Of a stretch of 31,535 bases of DNA, positions 1 through 7,284 are shown piece by piece. Source of the DNA: an uncultured Akkermansia sp. (GTDB lineage: Bacteria > Verrucomicrobiota > Verrucomicrobiia > Verrucomicrobiales > Akkermansiaceae); the NCBI GenBank assembly GCA_904501915.1, contig CAJGCV010000012.1, positions 1 through 31,535 on the forward strand, read 5' to 3'. The notes below the pieces were generated by a model. The model searched no databases. It was not told where the DNA came from and saw nothing but the letters and a program-made list of their open reading frames with translations. The position numbers and the translations under genes are program-made. Each line of letters starts with the position of its first letter. Position 1 is the stretch's first letter.

Positions 1-14
1 AAAAAGGGTCTGTT

Positions 15-1241
15 TCAGATTTGCTGGTAGAAGGTACGAGAAGTTTTGTGCATTCTTTGAAGTCTCAGGAAGTGAACTTGCCGTAGTTTCAAGAACAAGT
101 ACCGTACATCAAACAAACCGCAGGCCTTGGCCTGTATCCGTTTGATGGCAGCGTTGGCTGATTCTATTCGTGCCGAGTTTATTTTGTAACGAATACCATT
201 TATAACCTCGTTAAATTGCTCGCTGATTTTCCTGGCAAAGTTGTTCAAAATCCTAACGTTGCTTCTCATACACATTTTTATCCAGAGAATAAGGCGTAGT
301 GTTGCAGTATTTACTTCTTTCGTCTGAAAGACCTGCCTGAATTGTTCCTTAAGCAGGTAACCAATGTAAAGGTCCCGATTGAGAGCGCTCAGCTCCCTCA
401 ATGTTGCTCTTGCGTCCTGGCTGATATTCTCTCTGCCTCGAAGCAACACGTAGCGTTTTCCTTTCATGAATTGCTCAAGCGTATAAGAGGGATGCCGCAT
501 CGTAAAGCGACGGATTTTATCGAGCACCTGATTCATGTTACTCACTAAGTGATAAGCATCGTAGCATACCTTGATGTGTGGCAAATGCCTGATTGCTGCG
601 GCTTTATACGCGTTGGAACGGTCAATGCCGAGGTATTTGATTTTGTTTTTCTCCTTCGCATCAAATCTGTTGAAGAAGTTATCGAGACAATGGCTGTCCT
701 TGCCTCTCACCATTTCCAATGGTTCACCTGTTGCAGCATTCAGACAGACCGTCACAAAACCTTGGCTGGCCCCAAGGAACTTTTCGTCTATCAATACGCC
801 TTGCACATCTTTCAGTCTAGGTTTAGGGATATCATTTTCAAGCACTTCCTTATCAATGCGGAGTATGGAGGTGTAGCAAATGGAATATTCCTCCTCAAGA
901 AAACGTGCTGACGTATGCACAAGAAAGCGAGAAAGAAGTCGCATCAGTCTCCACGTGTAGCCATAGGAGGGGTGGCATATTTCAGGCCGTAAAGTGAGGT
1001 ATCGCTTACAGTAGGCACAATACCCCTGCATTGTATCAACGAAGAGAGTGACATCCTTATCCGCGATGGGTAAATCACGCACGCAAATCTCTCTTACAGA
1101 GTGAGTTTTAAGTACAGTGCGACACTTAGAGCAACAAAAATTGTATCTATGGTCGATTGCAAGCTTGACCTCAACGCGATTTTGACGGACAATAGCGCTG
1201 GTGGCGGTCCAGCCCTTTTGTTTGTAAATGTTGTTTATCAT
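15..1241 (-). CDS. ISL3-family transposase
   Basis: A DDE transposase of about 408 residues that would cut and join the ends of its own element. The N-terminal region has paired cysteines (CSKC near residue 38, then CAYC near 76), the zinc-ribbon typical of ISL3 transposases. The catalytic core shows an Asp in LIDEKFLG, an Asp in GIDRSNAY and a Glu in ARIESANAA, which fits the DDE order. The frame is intact, so the element may be active. Two start codons are adjacent: TTG at 1244 and ATG at 1241; I prefer ATG. An 8-bp perfect inverted repeat (1248-1267) lies just upstream and could regulate expression. GC content is lower than in the flanking genes, as expected of a mobile element. Confidence 0.88.
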   Translation of the reverse strand: MINNIYKQKGWTATSAIVRQNRVEVKLAIDHRYNFCCSKCRTVLKTHSVREICVRDLPIADKDVTLFVDTMQGYCAYCKRYLTLRPEICHPSYGYTWRLMRLLSRFLVHTSARFLEEEYSICYTSILRIDKEVLENDIPKPRLKDVQGVLIDEKFLGASQGFVTVCLNAATGEPLEMVRGKDSHCLDNFFNRFDAKEKNKIKYLGIDRSNAYKAAAIRHLPHIKVCYDAYHLVSNMNQVLDKIRRFTMRHPSYTLEQFMKGKRYVLLRGRENISQDARATLRELSALNRDLYIGYLLKEQFRQVFQTKEVNTATLRLILWIKMCMRSNVRILNNFARKISEQFNEVINGIRYKINSARIESANAAIKRIQAKACGLFDVRYLFLKLRQVHFLRLQRMHKTSRTFYQQI

Positions 1242-1247
1242 CAACCC

Positions 1248-1267
1248 TTTGTAACGAGTGTTACAAA
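1248..1267. repeat. Inverted repeat before the transposase start
   Basis: TTTGTAAC at 1248-1255 and GTTACAAA at 1260-1267 form a perfect 8-bp inverted repeat with a 4-nt loop. It starts 6 bases upstream of the transposase ATG. It could be an operator, or an mRNA hairpin that limits translation from read-through transcripts, a common control in insertion sequences. Which of these applies is inference. Confidence 0.55.
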
Positions 1268-1351
1268 GACAAGCAAGGCTGGACTGCTACTTTTTTTGTC
1301 AGCTAAGGGGCTACTTGGGCATCAGCAAATCTGAAACAGACCCCGTTTTAT

Positions 1352-1372
1352 GGGTTTGTTTCAGATTTGCTG
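1352..1372 (+). repeat. Solo copy of the IS left end
   Basis: These 21 bases match the left terminal repeat of the adjacent IS (6-26) with one mismatch, in the same orientation. They lie 8 bp after the right terminal repeat, so 1323-1372 reads as right end, 8-bp spacer, left end. The sequence after 1372 does not continue into IS interior sequence, so this is an orphan end. Confidence 0.7.
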
Positions 1373-1380
1373 ACTCATTC

Positions 1381-1475
1381 AGCGGGCTTTTAAGTTTCGT
1401 TCGCTTCGCTCACCTTGCGCAAAGTCCCATTTGTCGGCCTGCATGGTAATTTCCGGATTTATTAGAAGATGTCTC
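1381..1475 (-). repeat. Dispersed intergenic repeat, copy A
   Basis: Read on the minus strand, this stretch aligns with 19577-19666 on the plus strand along about 90 bp, with a few substitutions and one 3-base gap. The best block is about 33 bases, from GTGAGCGAAGCGAACGAAAC to CCCGCT, with no mismatch. Both copies lie near a solo IS end. No coding function is evident. The two copies share a short peptide (LLSFVRFAH) in one frame, which I take to be a by-product of the DNA repeat. Confidence 0.7.
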
Positions 1476-1485
1476 CAATCTTCAT

Positions 1486-1524
1486 ATGAAAAAGAGAAAC
1501 GCCCCGCAGGGGTGCTGCGGGGCG
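1486..1524 (-). terminator. Rho-independent terminator of the rpmH-yidC operon
   Basis: CGCCCCGCAG (1500-1509) pairs with CTGCGGGGCG (1515-1524) in a perfect 10-bp GC-rich stem with a 5-nt loop. In the minus direction it is followed by a T-rich run (TTTCTCTTTTT). It lies 15 bases after the yidC stop. Confidence 0.9.
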
Positions 1525-1538
1525 GGGGGTAAGCGTGA

Positions 1539-3422
1539 TTATTTACCCTGCTGTGCCTGGCGCTGGCGCTCCAGGGCTGCCTGCTGTTCCAGCATGCGCT
1601 CCATGAAACTCTTCTTGGCGCCTTTTTTCTTCTGCACCTTTTCCAGCTGGGGAGCCGGCAGGCGGCGGATGATGATGGTCTGCAGGATGGAGATGAGGTT
1701 ACTGGTGGTCCAGTACAGACCCAGTGCGCTGGGGTAGGTGTAGCAGAACAGGAAGAACATGAGCGGCATCCAGCGCATAATCTTCACCTGTGTGGCATCG
1801 CCCGTGGCAGGGGTCATGTGCATCTGGATAATGGTGGAGGTCGCCATGAGGATGGGCAGAATGTTCACCGGTACTTCATAGCCCAGGAAGGGGAAGGAGA
1901 ATACGGTGTCCATCTGTGAGAGGTCGGTCACCCAGCCGATGAAGCCCTCACCGCGGAATTCGGCTGCGGTCTGCAGCACGTAGAAGAAGGAGAAGAAGAT
2001 GGGCATCTGCAGCAGCATGGGCAGGCAGCCACCCATGGGGGAAATGCCGTAGTCGCGGTACAGCTTCATCATCTCCATCTGCACCTTCTGCTGGTCGTTG
2101 GGGTATTTCTCCTTGAGCGCCTGCATCTGCGGCTGCAGCAGGCTCATGCGCTTCATGCTGGTGTAGCTCTTGCGGTAGAGCGGCCAGATGAGCAGACGGA
2201 TGGTGATGGTCATGGCGATGATAGCCCAGCCCCAGTTGCCCAGCCAGCCGTGGTAGAGGTTCACGAGCCAGTTCATGGGGTAGGCGATGATGGTGAAGAT
2301 GCCGTAGTCCATCACGCGGTCAATCATGCGGAAGTCGTCAGTCATCTCATCGAGCATGAGATTGAGCTTGGGACCGGTGAAGATATCGTAGGAGAAGCTC
2401 TTCAGACCGCCCATCATCGTGTCGGTCTTGCCTGCCAGGGTGAAATCGGGCATGCCGAGGGCCACTTCCACACACTCGGTCTTGTCACCGCTCACCTGCA
2501 GGGGGTACATGGTGGGGGCTGCATACAGGGCATTGTTGCCGCTGCTCTTGTCGGGCTTCACAATGCTGGCGTAGTACTGGTTCATGACACCGGCCCACTC
2601 CAGGCTGTCAAAATCCTTCTCGTAGCTGCGCTCTTTTTCCTTGCCGAGCCAGGGGCGGAAATCACTGGCACCGTTTTTCTCGAAGCTGCCGTCTTCCAGG
2701 TGCACGTAGTAGGTGTAGTAGGCAGATTCATCCTTGGAAATCTGGCCCATGCTGCCGGCGTAGAGCCCCCAGTCCTGGGCGTTGAGTGTCTGGCCGGCTG
2801 TGTTCTGCACGTCCACTTTCAGGTTCAGCACATAGGCGTTGCCTTCGATGGTGTCCTCGCCCTGCTTGAGGGGCTTGAGGGCGTATACCTTGCGCACGAT
2901 GAGGTCGCCTACGCGGCCCACCAGGGTCACCTGGTTCTCGTTGCTCAGGTCAGCGCGGTATTCGTAGACGGTCTGGTCAAACTGCGGGGCGCGGTCGTTG
3001 GAAAGCCCGAACATGAGCGCGCCGATACCTGCATCAGGGTTGGAGTTGAGGCTCACATCGGTGCCTTTCAGCTCGTCGCGGGTGCTGTTAATCACCTGGC
3101 CGAGCATCTCAACGCCGCTGATGGCGCCGCCGATGTTGCAGAAGTTGTACTTAGCCACGGGCTTGCCCTCGGAATCCTTGCTGGTGAGGGTGGCAATGGT
3201 TTTCTTCTCCACGGCCGGGGCAGGGGCTGCCGGCGTGGTTACTGCTGCCACCGGGGTGGCGGGCGTGGCTGCCTGGGTGGTGGCTGCGGCGGCGGGGTCG
3301 GCCGGGGCGGTTATTGCGGCGGGGGCTGCCGGGGCGGGCTGTTCCTTGGTGCTGTTGTAATACCACTGCAGACCGAGCAGACCTGCGCAGAGAGATACTA
3401 CAATCCATCCTGTTTTATCCAT
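1539..3422 (-). CDS. yidC: Membrane protein insertase YidC
   Basis: YidC/Oxa1 insertase, 627 residues, which inserts and folds inner-membrane proteins alone or with SecYEG. Residue 1 starts an uncleaved first membrane segment (WIVVSLCAGLLGL), followed by an Ala/Pro-rich linker (about 28-70) and a large periplasmic beta domain. From about residue 375 comes the conserved insertase core with its membrane segments. It contains the groove arginine in TIRLLIWPLY (near 409), the cytoplasmic helical hairpin (SMKRMSLLQPQMQALKEKYP) and MPIFFSFFYVL. The tail is basic, as in many YidC proteins that touch ribosomes. The length suits the Gram-negative long form. It is the last gene of rpmH-rnpA-yidD-yidC, 54 bp after yidD, and a strong terminator follows. 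No Shine-Dalgarno sequence is visible. Confidence 0.96.
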   Translation of the reverse strand: MDKTGWIVVSLCAGLLGLQWYYNSTKEQPAPAAPAAITAPADPAAAATTQAATPATPVAAVTTPAAPAPAVEKKTIATLTSKDSEGKPVAKYNFCNIGGAISGVEMLGQVINSTRDELKGTDVSLNSNPDAGIGALMFGLSNDRAPQFDQTVYEYRADLSNENQVTLVGRVGDLIVRKVYALKPLKQGEDTIEGNAYVLNLKVDVQNTAGQTLNAQDWGLYAGSMGQISKDESAYYTYYVHLEDGSFEKNGASDFRPWLGKEKERSYEKDFDSLEWAGVMNQYYASIVKPDKSSGNNALYAAPTMYPLQVSGDKTECVEVALGMPDFTLAGKTDTMMGGLKSFSYDIFTGPKLNLMLDEMTDDFRMIDRVMDYGIFTIIAYPMNWLVNLYHGWLGNWGWAIIAMTITIRLLIWPLYRKSYTSMKRMSLLQPQMQALKEKYPNDQQKVQMEMMKLYRDYGISPMGGCLPMLLQMPIFFSFFYVLQTAAEFRGEGFIGWVTDLSQMDTVFSFPFLGYEVPVNILPILMATSTIIQMHMTPATGDATQVKIMRWMPLMFFLFCYTYPSALGLYWTTSNLISILQTIIIRRLPAPQLEKVQKKKGAKKSFMERMLEQQAALERQRQAQQGK

Positions 3423-3476
3423 AGCTGTTTTGTGTGGGGTGAGTTAGTGTTGTGGTGAAAATGGTGGGGAAAAGCT

Positions 3477-3722
3477 TTACCTCATGCGGCGGGGTGGCAC
3501 TGGGTCGTGCCCGCATCCGCCCCACGGGTTGCAGCGCAGAATGCGCCAGATTCCCAGTGCTGTGCCCTTGAATGCGCCGTGTGTCTCCACGGCCTGGATG
3601 AAGTAGGTCGAGCAGCTGGGGGTGAAACGGCATCCGCTCATGGGACCTGCCAGTGCGTGCAGTGGCTTGCTGATGAAGCGCTTGTAGATGATTACCGGCA
3701 GAATGACGATGCGTTTCAGCAT
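3477..3722 (-). CDS. yidD: Membrane protein insertion efficiency factor YidD
   Basis: A small membrane-associated protein of 81 residues that helps YidC-dependent insertion. The family signature is clear: a hydrophobic N-terminal helix (IVILPVIIYKRFISKPL), then CRFTPSCSTYFIQAV with its two cysteines, and CNPWGGCGHDPVP near the C-terminus. I start it at the ATG of MLKRIVILP (3722). A longer open frame to 3794 would overlap rnpA and adds residues foreign to the family. It starts 13 bp after the rnpA stop, the usual rnpA-yidD-yidC order. No Shine-Dalgarno sequence precedes it, so coupling to rnpA translation is likely. Confidence 0.93.
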   Translation of the reverse strand: MLKRIVILPVIIYKRFISKPLHALAGPMSGCRFTPSCSTYFIQAVETHGAFKGTALGIWRILRCNPWGGCGHDPVPPRRMR

Positions 3723-3735
3723 GCGGTTGTGGGGG

Positions 3736-4092
3736 TTAGTGGGTGAAATGCCGCCGCTTGAGCAGACGCTGGAAGTCTTTCTCCAGCTCGGCATAGCTGG
3801 CGGTGGCGGCGGTATGGCGCGGTATCAGCACCACATAGTGGCCGTGCTGCAGCGGTTCTCCGTGGGCGCGCAGTATCTCGCGCACGCGCCTGCGGAGCAG
3901 ATTCCGCACCACGGCATGGCCCAGCCGCCTGGTCGTGATAATCCCGAAGCGGGATCCCTTTGCACCCGCACCCTCGCCGGTGTACGGCAGGGTGCTGAGC
4001 ACAAGAAAACGCCCTGCTGCGGATGAGCCTTGCGCACGCACCATGGCGAACTCGCTTGCTCGCTTCATGGTATGCTGCCGCTTGAGCTGCAT
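3736..4092 (-). CDS. rnpA: Ribonuclease P protein component
   Basis: The protein subunit of RNase P, about 118 residues, which binds the catalytic RNA and helps remove 5' leaders from pre-tRNAs. The family pattern is visible: KRASEFAMVRAQG at the start, then FGIITTRRLGHAVVRN and LLRRRVREILR. The signature helix usually reads RNRxKRxxRE; here it is RNLLRRRVRE (63-72), so the second Arg of the RNR motif is Leu. The start could also be ATG at 4068 (MKRASEF), giving 110 residues. It sits between rpmH and yidD, as in most bacteria. Confidence 0.93.
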   Translation of the reverse strand: MQLKRQHTMKRASEFAMVRAQGSSAAGRFLVLSTLPYTGEGAGAKGSRFGIITTRRLGHAVVRNLLRRRVREILRAHGEPLQHGHYVVLIPRHTAATASYAELEKDFQRLLKRRHFTH

Positions 4093-4121
4093 CGTAAACA
4101 GGGCGTTGGTTTCTCCTGCAG

Positions 4122-4162
4122 GGCAGGGAGCACCCGGGGCACTCTCTTACAGAAACCCTGCC
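4122..4162 (-). other. Stem-loop between rpmH and rnpA
   Basis: GGCAGGG (4122-4128) pairs with CCCTGCC (4156-4162), with further weak pairing inside the loop. It sits in the 76-bp gap between rpmH and rnpA and has no T-run after it, so it is unlikely to terminate. It could be a processing site or an mRNA stabiliser that sets the high ratio of L34 to RnpA; that role is inference. Confidence 0.35.
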
Positions 4163-4168
4163 GGGGCT

Positions 4169-4351
4169 TTAGCCGTGCTGGATGATGTGGCGCTTGTACT
4201 GCACCTCTGCACCCTTGGGCAGAAGACGCTTGCGACCCTTGGCACGACGGCGGGCGAGGATGGCGCGGCCGTTCTTGGTAGCCATGCGGGCGCGGAAACC
4301 GAACTGGCGCTTGCGGCAGCGCTTGGAAGGCTGGTATGTTCTCTTGCTCAT
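4169..4351 (-). CDS. rpmH: 50S ribosomal protein L34
   Basis: L34, a very basic protein of the large ribosomal subunit. The first 44 residues match the family closely: MSKRTYQPSKRCRKRQFGFR, then RMATKNGRAILARRRAKGRKRL. At 60 residues it is longer than the usual 44-47 because of a C-terminal extension (LPKGAEVQYKRHIIQHG). It is the first gene of the operon, with a strong promoter 55 nt upstream. In many bacteria dnaA lies next to rpmH; here the upstream gene is lpxC-fabZ, so this is not an obvious replication origin. Confidence 0.96.
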   Translation of the reverse strand: MSKRTYQPSKRCRKRQFGFRARMATKNGRAILARRRAKGRKRLLPKGAEVQYKRHIIQHG

Positions 4352-4386
4352 AATTCTTTATCTGGTTTTTGAAGTGGTTTCTGTGA

Positions 4387-4440
4387 GGCCGCATGAAACG
4401 GCCGGGTGCGATATGATACCCGAAAATCGGAGTATGTCAA
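4387..4440 (-). promoter_or_regulatory. Promoter and 5' stem-loop of the rpmH operon
   Basis: On the minus strand the -35 is consensus TTGACA (4440-4435) and the -10 is TATCAT (4418-4413), 16 bp apart. Transcription should start near 4406. The new RNA would begin with a hairpin, GGCCG at 4403-4399 pairing with CGGCC at 4391-4387 (stated along the minus strand), and have a leader of about 55 nt before rpmH. Confidence 0.75.
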
Positions 4441-4477
4441 GCACCGTTCTTCATTTTTTTCGCTATCGCAGCGAATT

Positions 4478-5797
4478 TTACAGGTCGGAGAGCATGAATT
4501 TGAGCTCAGCCTCGCAGGTTACTTCACCGTTGACGGTGCAGCGTCCCGTGGCCATGCCGATGGAACCGCGCATCTTGGTGAGTTCGGTTTCGATGATAAG
4601 CACATCGCCCGGTACCACGGGACGACGCCACTTCACTTTATCGCAGCTCATGAAATACCCGAGCTTGCCGGAGTTTTCAGGCATGCGGAGCATGAGAATG
4701 GAAGCTACCTGGGCCATGGCTTCCACCTGCAGCACGCCGGGCATGACCGGGTGGCCGGGGAAGTGACCCTGGAAGAACTGCTCGTTCATGGTCACGTTCT
4801 TCTGGCCTACGCACTTGCGGTCGCCTTCGAATGCAATGATGCGGTCGACCATGAGGAAGGGGTAGCGGTGCGGCAGAAGCTTCATGACTTCCAGTGTGTC
4901 AAGCACGGCATCGCCCGCGGGAATGGTGATGGGCTTCGGGCGCTTGGCTTCCATGCTTTCGTACTTCTGCTGCAGCTTGGCGGCCATCTGGGTGTTGATG
5001 CCGTGGCCGGGCATGATGGCAATTACGTGGCCCATGATGCGGCGGCCGCAGAGGATGAAGTCGCCGATGAGGTCCATGGCTTTGTGGCGGGCGCATTCGT
5101 TGTGGAAACGCAGACCGCCGGCGCAGAGGTATTCCTCGCCCTTGATGACGATGGCGTTGTCCAGCGTGCCACCCTGGATGAGCCCCTTCTCCAGCAGCGG
5201 CTGGATGTCTTCGTAGAAGCAGAATGTGCGGGAGTTGGAAAGTTCTTTCTCGTAGGTTTCCGGTGTAATCACGCTGTCGAAGAACTGCGTCACGCGGCCA
5301 TTCGGCCCCACGGCAGTCAGCGAGATGCGGAAATCACGGCTGGGCATGATGACGATGCAGGAGCCATTGGCGTTCTCCACCTTGATAGGCTCGCGGATTT
5401 CCCACACCTGCAGCGGGGCATCCTGCTCTACCACGCCGGCCTGCTTGATCATCTCCACATAGGGCAGGGCGGAACCATCGCCGATGGGCGGCTCGTTGGC
5501 GTCCATCTCGATGATGGCGTTGTCTACACCCATGCCGGTGAGGGCTGAGAGAATGTGCTCCACGGTGTGTACCTTGACTGCTCCTTCTGCAATCGTCGTG
5601 GCGCGCTCCACTGCCTGCACCTTCGAGGCAGAGGCATCCAGGAACGGCTTGTCCGGCAGGTCAACGCGGCGGAACTTCAGACCCGTATTCGGCTCTGCAG
5701 GTTTGATGATGAGCTTCACCGTCTGACCGGTGTGCAGCGATGTGCCCTCCAGCGTGGAGGTGCACTTGGCAAGGGTTTTTTGCATGCGTGTAGCCAT
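4478..5797 (-). CDS. lpxC: LpxC-FabZ fusion: UDP-acyl-GlcNAc deacetylase and hydroxyacyl-ACP dehydratase
   Basis: A bifunctional 439-residue enzyme. The N-terminal part (about 1-290) is LpxC, the zinc deacetylase that commits UDP-3-O-acyl-GlcNAc to lipid A. Its zinc ligands are visible as H81 (VHTVEH), H238 and D242 (RHKAMDLIGD), and H265 is in PGHG. The C-terminal part (about 300-439) is FabZ, which dehydrates 3-hydroxyacyl-ACP. It has LLPHRYPFLMVDR and HFPGHPVMPGVLQVEAMAQ, with catalytic H345 and E359. The same hydroxyacyl-ACP pool feeds both lipid A and phospholipid synthesis, so the fusion joins two competing branches. Such fusions are known in Bacteroidetes and relatives. The frame is intact and both active sites are complete. 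Confidence 0.95.
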   Translation of the reverse strand: MATRMQKTLAKCTSTLEGTSLHTGQTVKLIIKPAEPNTGLKFRRVDLPDKPFLDASASKVQAVERATTIAEGAVKVHTVEHILSALTGMGVDNAIIEMDANEPPIGDGSALPYVEMIKQAGVVEQDAPLQVWEIREPIKVENANGSCIVIMPSRDFRISLTAVGPNGRVTQFFDSVITPETYEKELSNSRTFCFYEDIQPLLEKGLIQGGTLDNAIVIKGEEYLCAGGLRFHNECARHKAMDLIGDFILCGRRIMGHVIAIMPGHGINTQMAAKLQQKYESMEAKRPKPITIPAGDAVLDTLEVMKLLPHRYPFLMVDRIIAFEGDRKCVGQKNVTMNEQFFQGHFPGHPVMPGVLQVEAMAQVASILMLRMPENSGKLGYFMSCDKVKWRRPVVPGDVLIIETELTKMRGSIGMATGRCTVNGEVTCEAELKFMLSDL

Positions 5798-5803
5798 AAC
5801 TCG

Positions 5804-5839
5804 TACCTGTATCTTAGCTCATTCACATCCAAATGTGAA
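5804..5839 (-). promoter_or_regulatory. lpxC promoter with overlapping palindrome
   Basis: On the minus strand the -35 is TTCACA (5839-5834) and the -10 is TAAGAT (5816-5811), 17 bp apart. The predicted start at 5804 leaves a leader of only 7 nt. A perfect inverted repeat (TTCACAT at 5822-5828 and ATGTGAA at 5833-5839, 4-nt centre) overlaps the -35 and spacer, the position of a typical operator. Binding by a regulator is inference. Confidence 0.55.
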
Positions 5840-5909
5840 GTAAAATCTAGAATTTTCCCCAACTTAATTTGTAGGAGAAGATAATTTTAGTCGTAAGAAT
5901 GGAAAAAGC

Positions 5910-5938
5910 TTGCAAAATGGGGCGTCTGGGTGTACTGT
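5910..5938 (+). promoter_or_regulatory. Promoter of the permease-hemL operon
   Basis: TTGCAA (5910-5915) and TACTGT (5933-5938) are 17 bp apart. The predicted start near 5944 gives a leader of about 43 nt before the permease ATG at 5987. It fits the divergent arrangement with lpxC. Confidence 0.5.
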
Positions 5939-5986
5939 TTCGCACCCGCGCACGATGCGGCGGGGCTTCATTTAAACTTTTTTTCC

Positions 5987-7282
5987 ATGAGTTATCACGT
6001 TACAGCTGCACTTGTCATTTTCCTCATTACTTACGCTCTCATTGTATCAGAGAAAGTGCAGCGCACGGTGATAGCGCTTTTCGGTGCCATGCTCATGGTG
6101 CTGGCAGGTGTCATCAGCCAGGAGCAGGCTATTGCGCATATTGATTTTAACACGCTGGCTCTGCTTATCGGGATGATGATTCAGGTGCTGGTGCTCAGCA
6201 AGACCGGCCTTTTCCGCTTCCTCTCCGTGTGGGCCGCGCAGAAGACGAATGGCAACCCTGTGGCTCTGCTGGTTTCTCTTTCTGTCATGGTGGCGGTCTG
6301 CTCGGCTTTTCTGGATAATGTAACAACGGTGCTGCTCACCGTGCCGATTACGTTCACGCTGACCAGGGACCTCAAGATTTCCCCGCTTCCCTTTGTGATA
6401 GCCCAGGTGATGGCTTCCAATATCGGCGGTACCTGCACCATGATTGGTGACCCACCCAATATCATGATTGCCAGCCAGGTGAAGGAACTGGATTTTAATT
6501 CGTTCATTATCAATCTGGCGCCGCCTTGTCTTGTTTCTTTCGCTCTTACAGTGGGTATCCTGCTTTTCCTGTATCGCAAGGAATTTGCCAAGGTAAGCAA
6601 AAACCACAACCGCATCATGAACATCAAGCTGGGTGGCCTTATCCGCAGCTCTGGTCTGCTGGTGCGCTGTCTCATCACCCTGGTGTTCACCATTGCGCTC
6701 TTCTGCAGCCACGGTCTCATTCCCCAATGGGGGCTGGAGAGCGGTACCATTGCGGTTACCGGTGCTTCGCTGCTGCTGCTGCTCACGATGCCTGACCGCG
6801 AAAAAGCGCTTGAATACATCTTCTCCAAGATTGAATGGACCACCATCTTCTTCTTCGTAGGGCTGTTTGTGCTTGTGGGCGGGCTTGAGGTGAACGGTGT
6901 CATCAACTGGCTGGCCGCCCAGACCATGCAGCTCACTGGCGGCGAACCCACCGCCACTACCATGAGCATTCTCTGGCTCAGTGCCATTATGAGCGCCTTT
7001 GTGGATAATATCCCCTTTGTCGCTACCATGATACCCATGGTCAAGGACATGGGAGCCATGGGATACCAGAACCTGGAACCCCTCTGGTGGGCGCTTTCCC
7101 TGGGGGCCTGCCTCGGTGGCAATGGTACCGTCATTGGCGCCAGTGCCAATGTGGTAGCCCTGGGACTGGCCCGGCAGCACAATCTGCGTGTCAGCTTCGT
7201 GCAGTACTTTGTCGTTGGCTTCCCGCTCATGCTCATGAGCATCGGTATTTCTTCCGTCTACCTCTGGCTGCGTTATCTATAA
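5987..7282 (+). CDS. ArsB/NhaD-type ion permease (SLC13/CitM superfamily)
   Basis: An inner-membrane transporter of 431 residues with 10-12 hydrophobic segments. It has the two-fold inverted topology of the ion-transporter superfamily. The first half has SAFLDNVTTVLLTVP (106-120) and NIGGTCTMIGDPPNIMIAS (145-163). The second half has the matching SAFVDNIPFVATMIPM and CLGGNGTVIGASANVVA. These paired hairpins form the substrate site in ArsB, NhaD and P-protein-like carriers. The substrate cannot be read from the sequence: Na+/H+ exchange, arsenite or an organic anion are all possible. I start at ATG 5987 (MSYHVTAALV); a GTG at 5930 would add residues unlike the family. Its stop is 2 nt before hemL, so the two are co-transcribed. 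Confidence 0.85.
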   Translation: MSYHVTAALVIFLITYALIVSEKVQRTVIALFGAMLMVLAGVISQEQAIAHIDFNTLALLIGMMIQVLVLSKTGLFRFLSVWAAQKTNGNPVALLVSLSVMVAVCSAFLDNVTTVLLTVPITFTLTRDLKISPLPFVIAQVMASNIGGTCTMIGDPPNIMIASQVKELDFNSFIINLAPPCLVSFALTVGILLFLYRKEFAKVSKNHNRIMNIKLGGLIRSSGLLVRCLITLVFTIALFCSHGLIPQWGLESGTIAVTGASLLLLLTMPDREKALEYIFSKIEWTTIFFFVGLFVLVGGLEVNGVINWLAAQTMQLTGGEPTATTMSILWLSAIMSAFVDNIPFVATMIPMVKDMGAMGYQNLEPLWWALSLGACLGGNGTVIGASANVVALGLARQHNLRVSFVQYFVVGFPLMLMSIGISSVYLWLRYL

Positions 7283-7284
7283 TT

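Larger units (their letters stand above)
6..1343 (-). mobile_element. ISL3-family insertion sequence
   Basis: A complete insertion sequence bounded by 21-bp terminal inverted repeats at 6-26 and 1323-1343, which are perfect reverse complements and share the core TGTTTCAGATTTGCTG. It carries one transposase gene on the minus strand, whose stop codon lies inside the left repeat. ISL3 elements usually make 8-bp target duplications. Only 5 bases of left flank are present (all A) and they do not match the right flank (CGTTTTAT), so no duplication can be shown. A further near-copy of the left repeat follows the right end after exactly 8 bp. Confidence 0.85.

Noticed and set aside
6..1351. 8-bp target duplication around the IS
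   Set aside because: Left flank has only 5 bases (all A), which do not match CGTTTTAT on the right.
2250..3458. 402-codon plus-strand ORF opposite yidC
   Set aside because: It is the antisense of a secure yidC gene; composition is His/Gly/Val-rich and shows no family features.
4406..5548. 380-codon plus-strand ORF opposite lpxC-fabZ
   Set aside because: Antisense shadow; the minus frame has complete LpxC and FabZ active sites.
6047..7242. Long minus-strand ORFs opposite the permease
   Set aside because: The plus frame has clear transport motifs and helices; the minus translations are Ser/Thr/His-rich with no domain.
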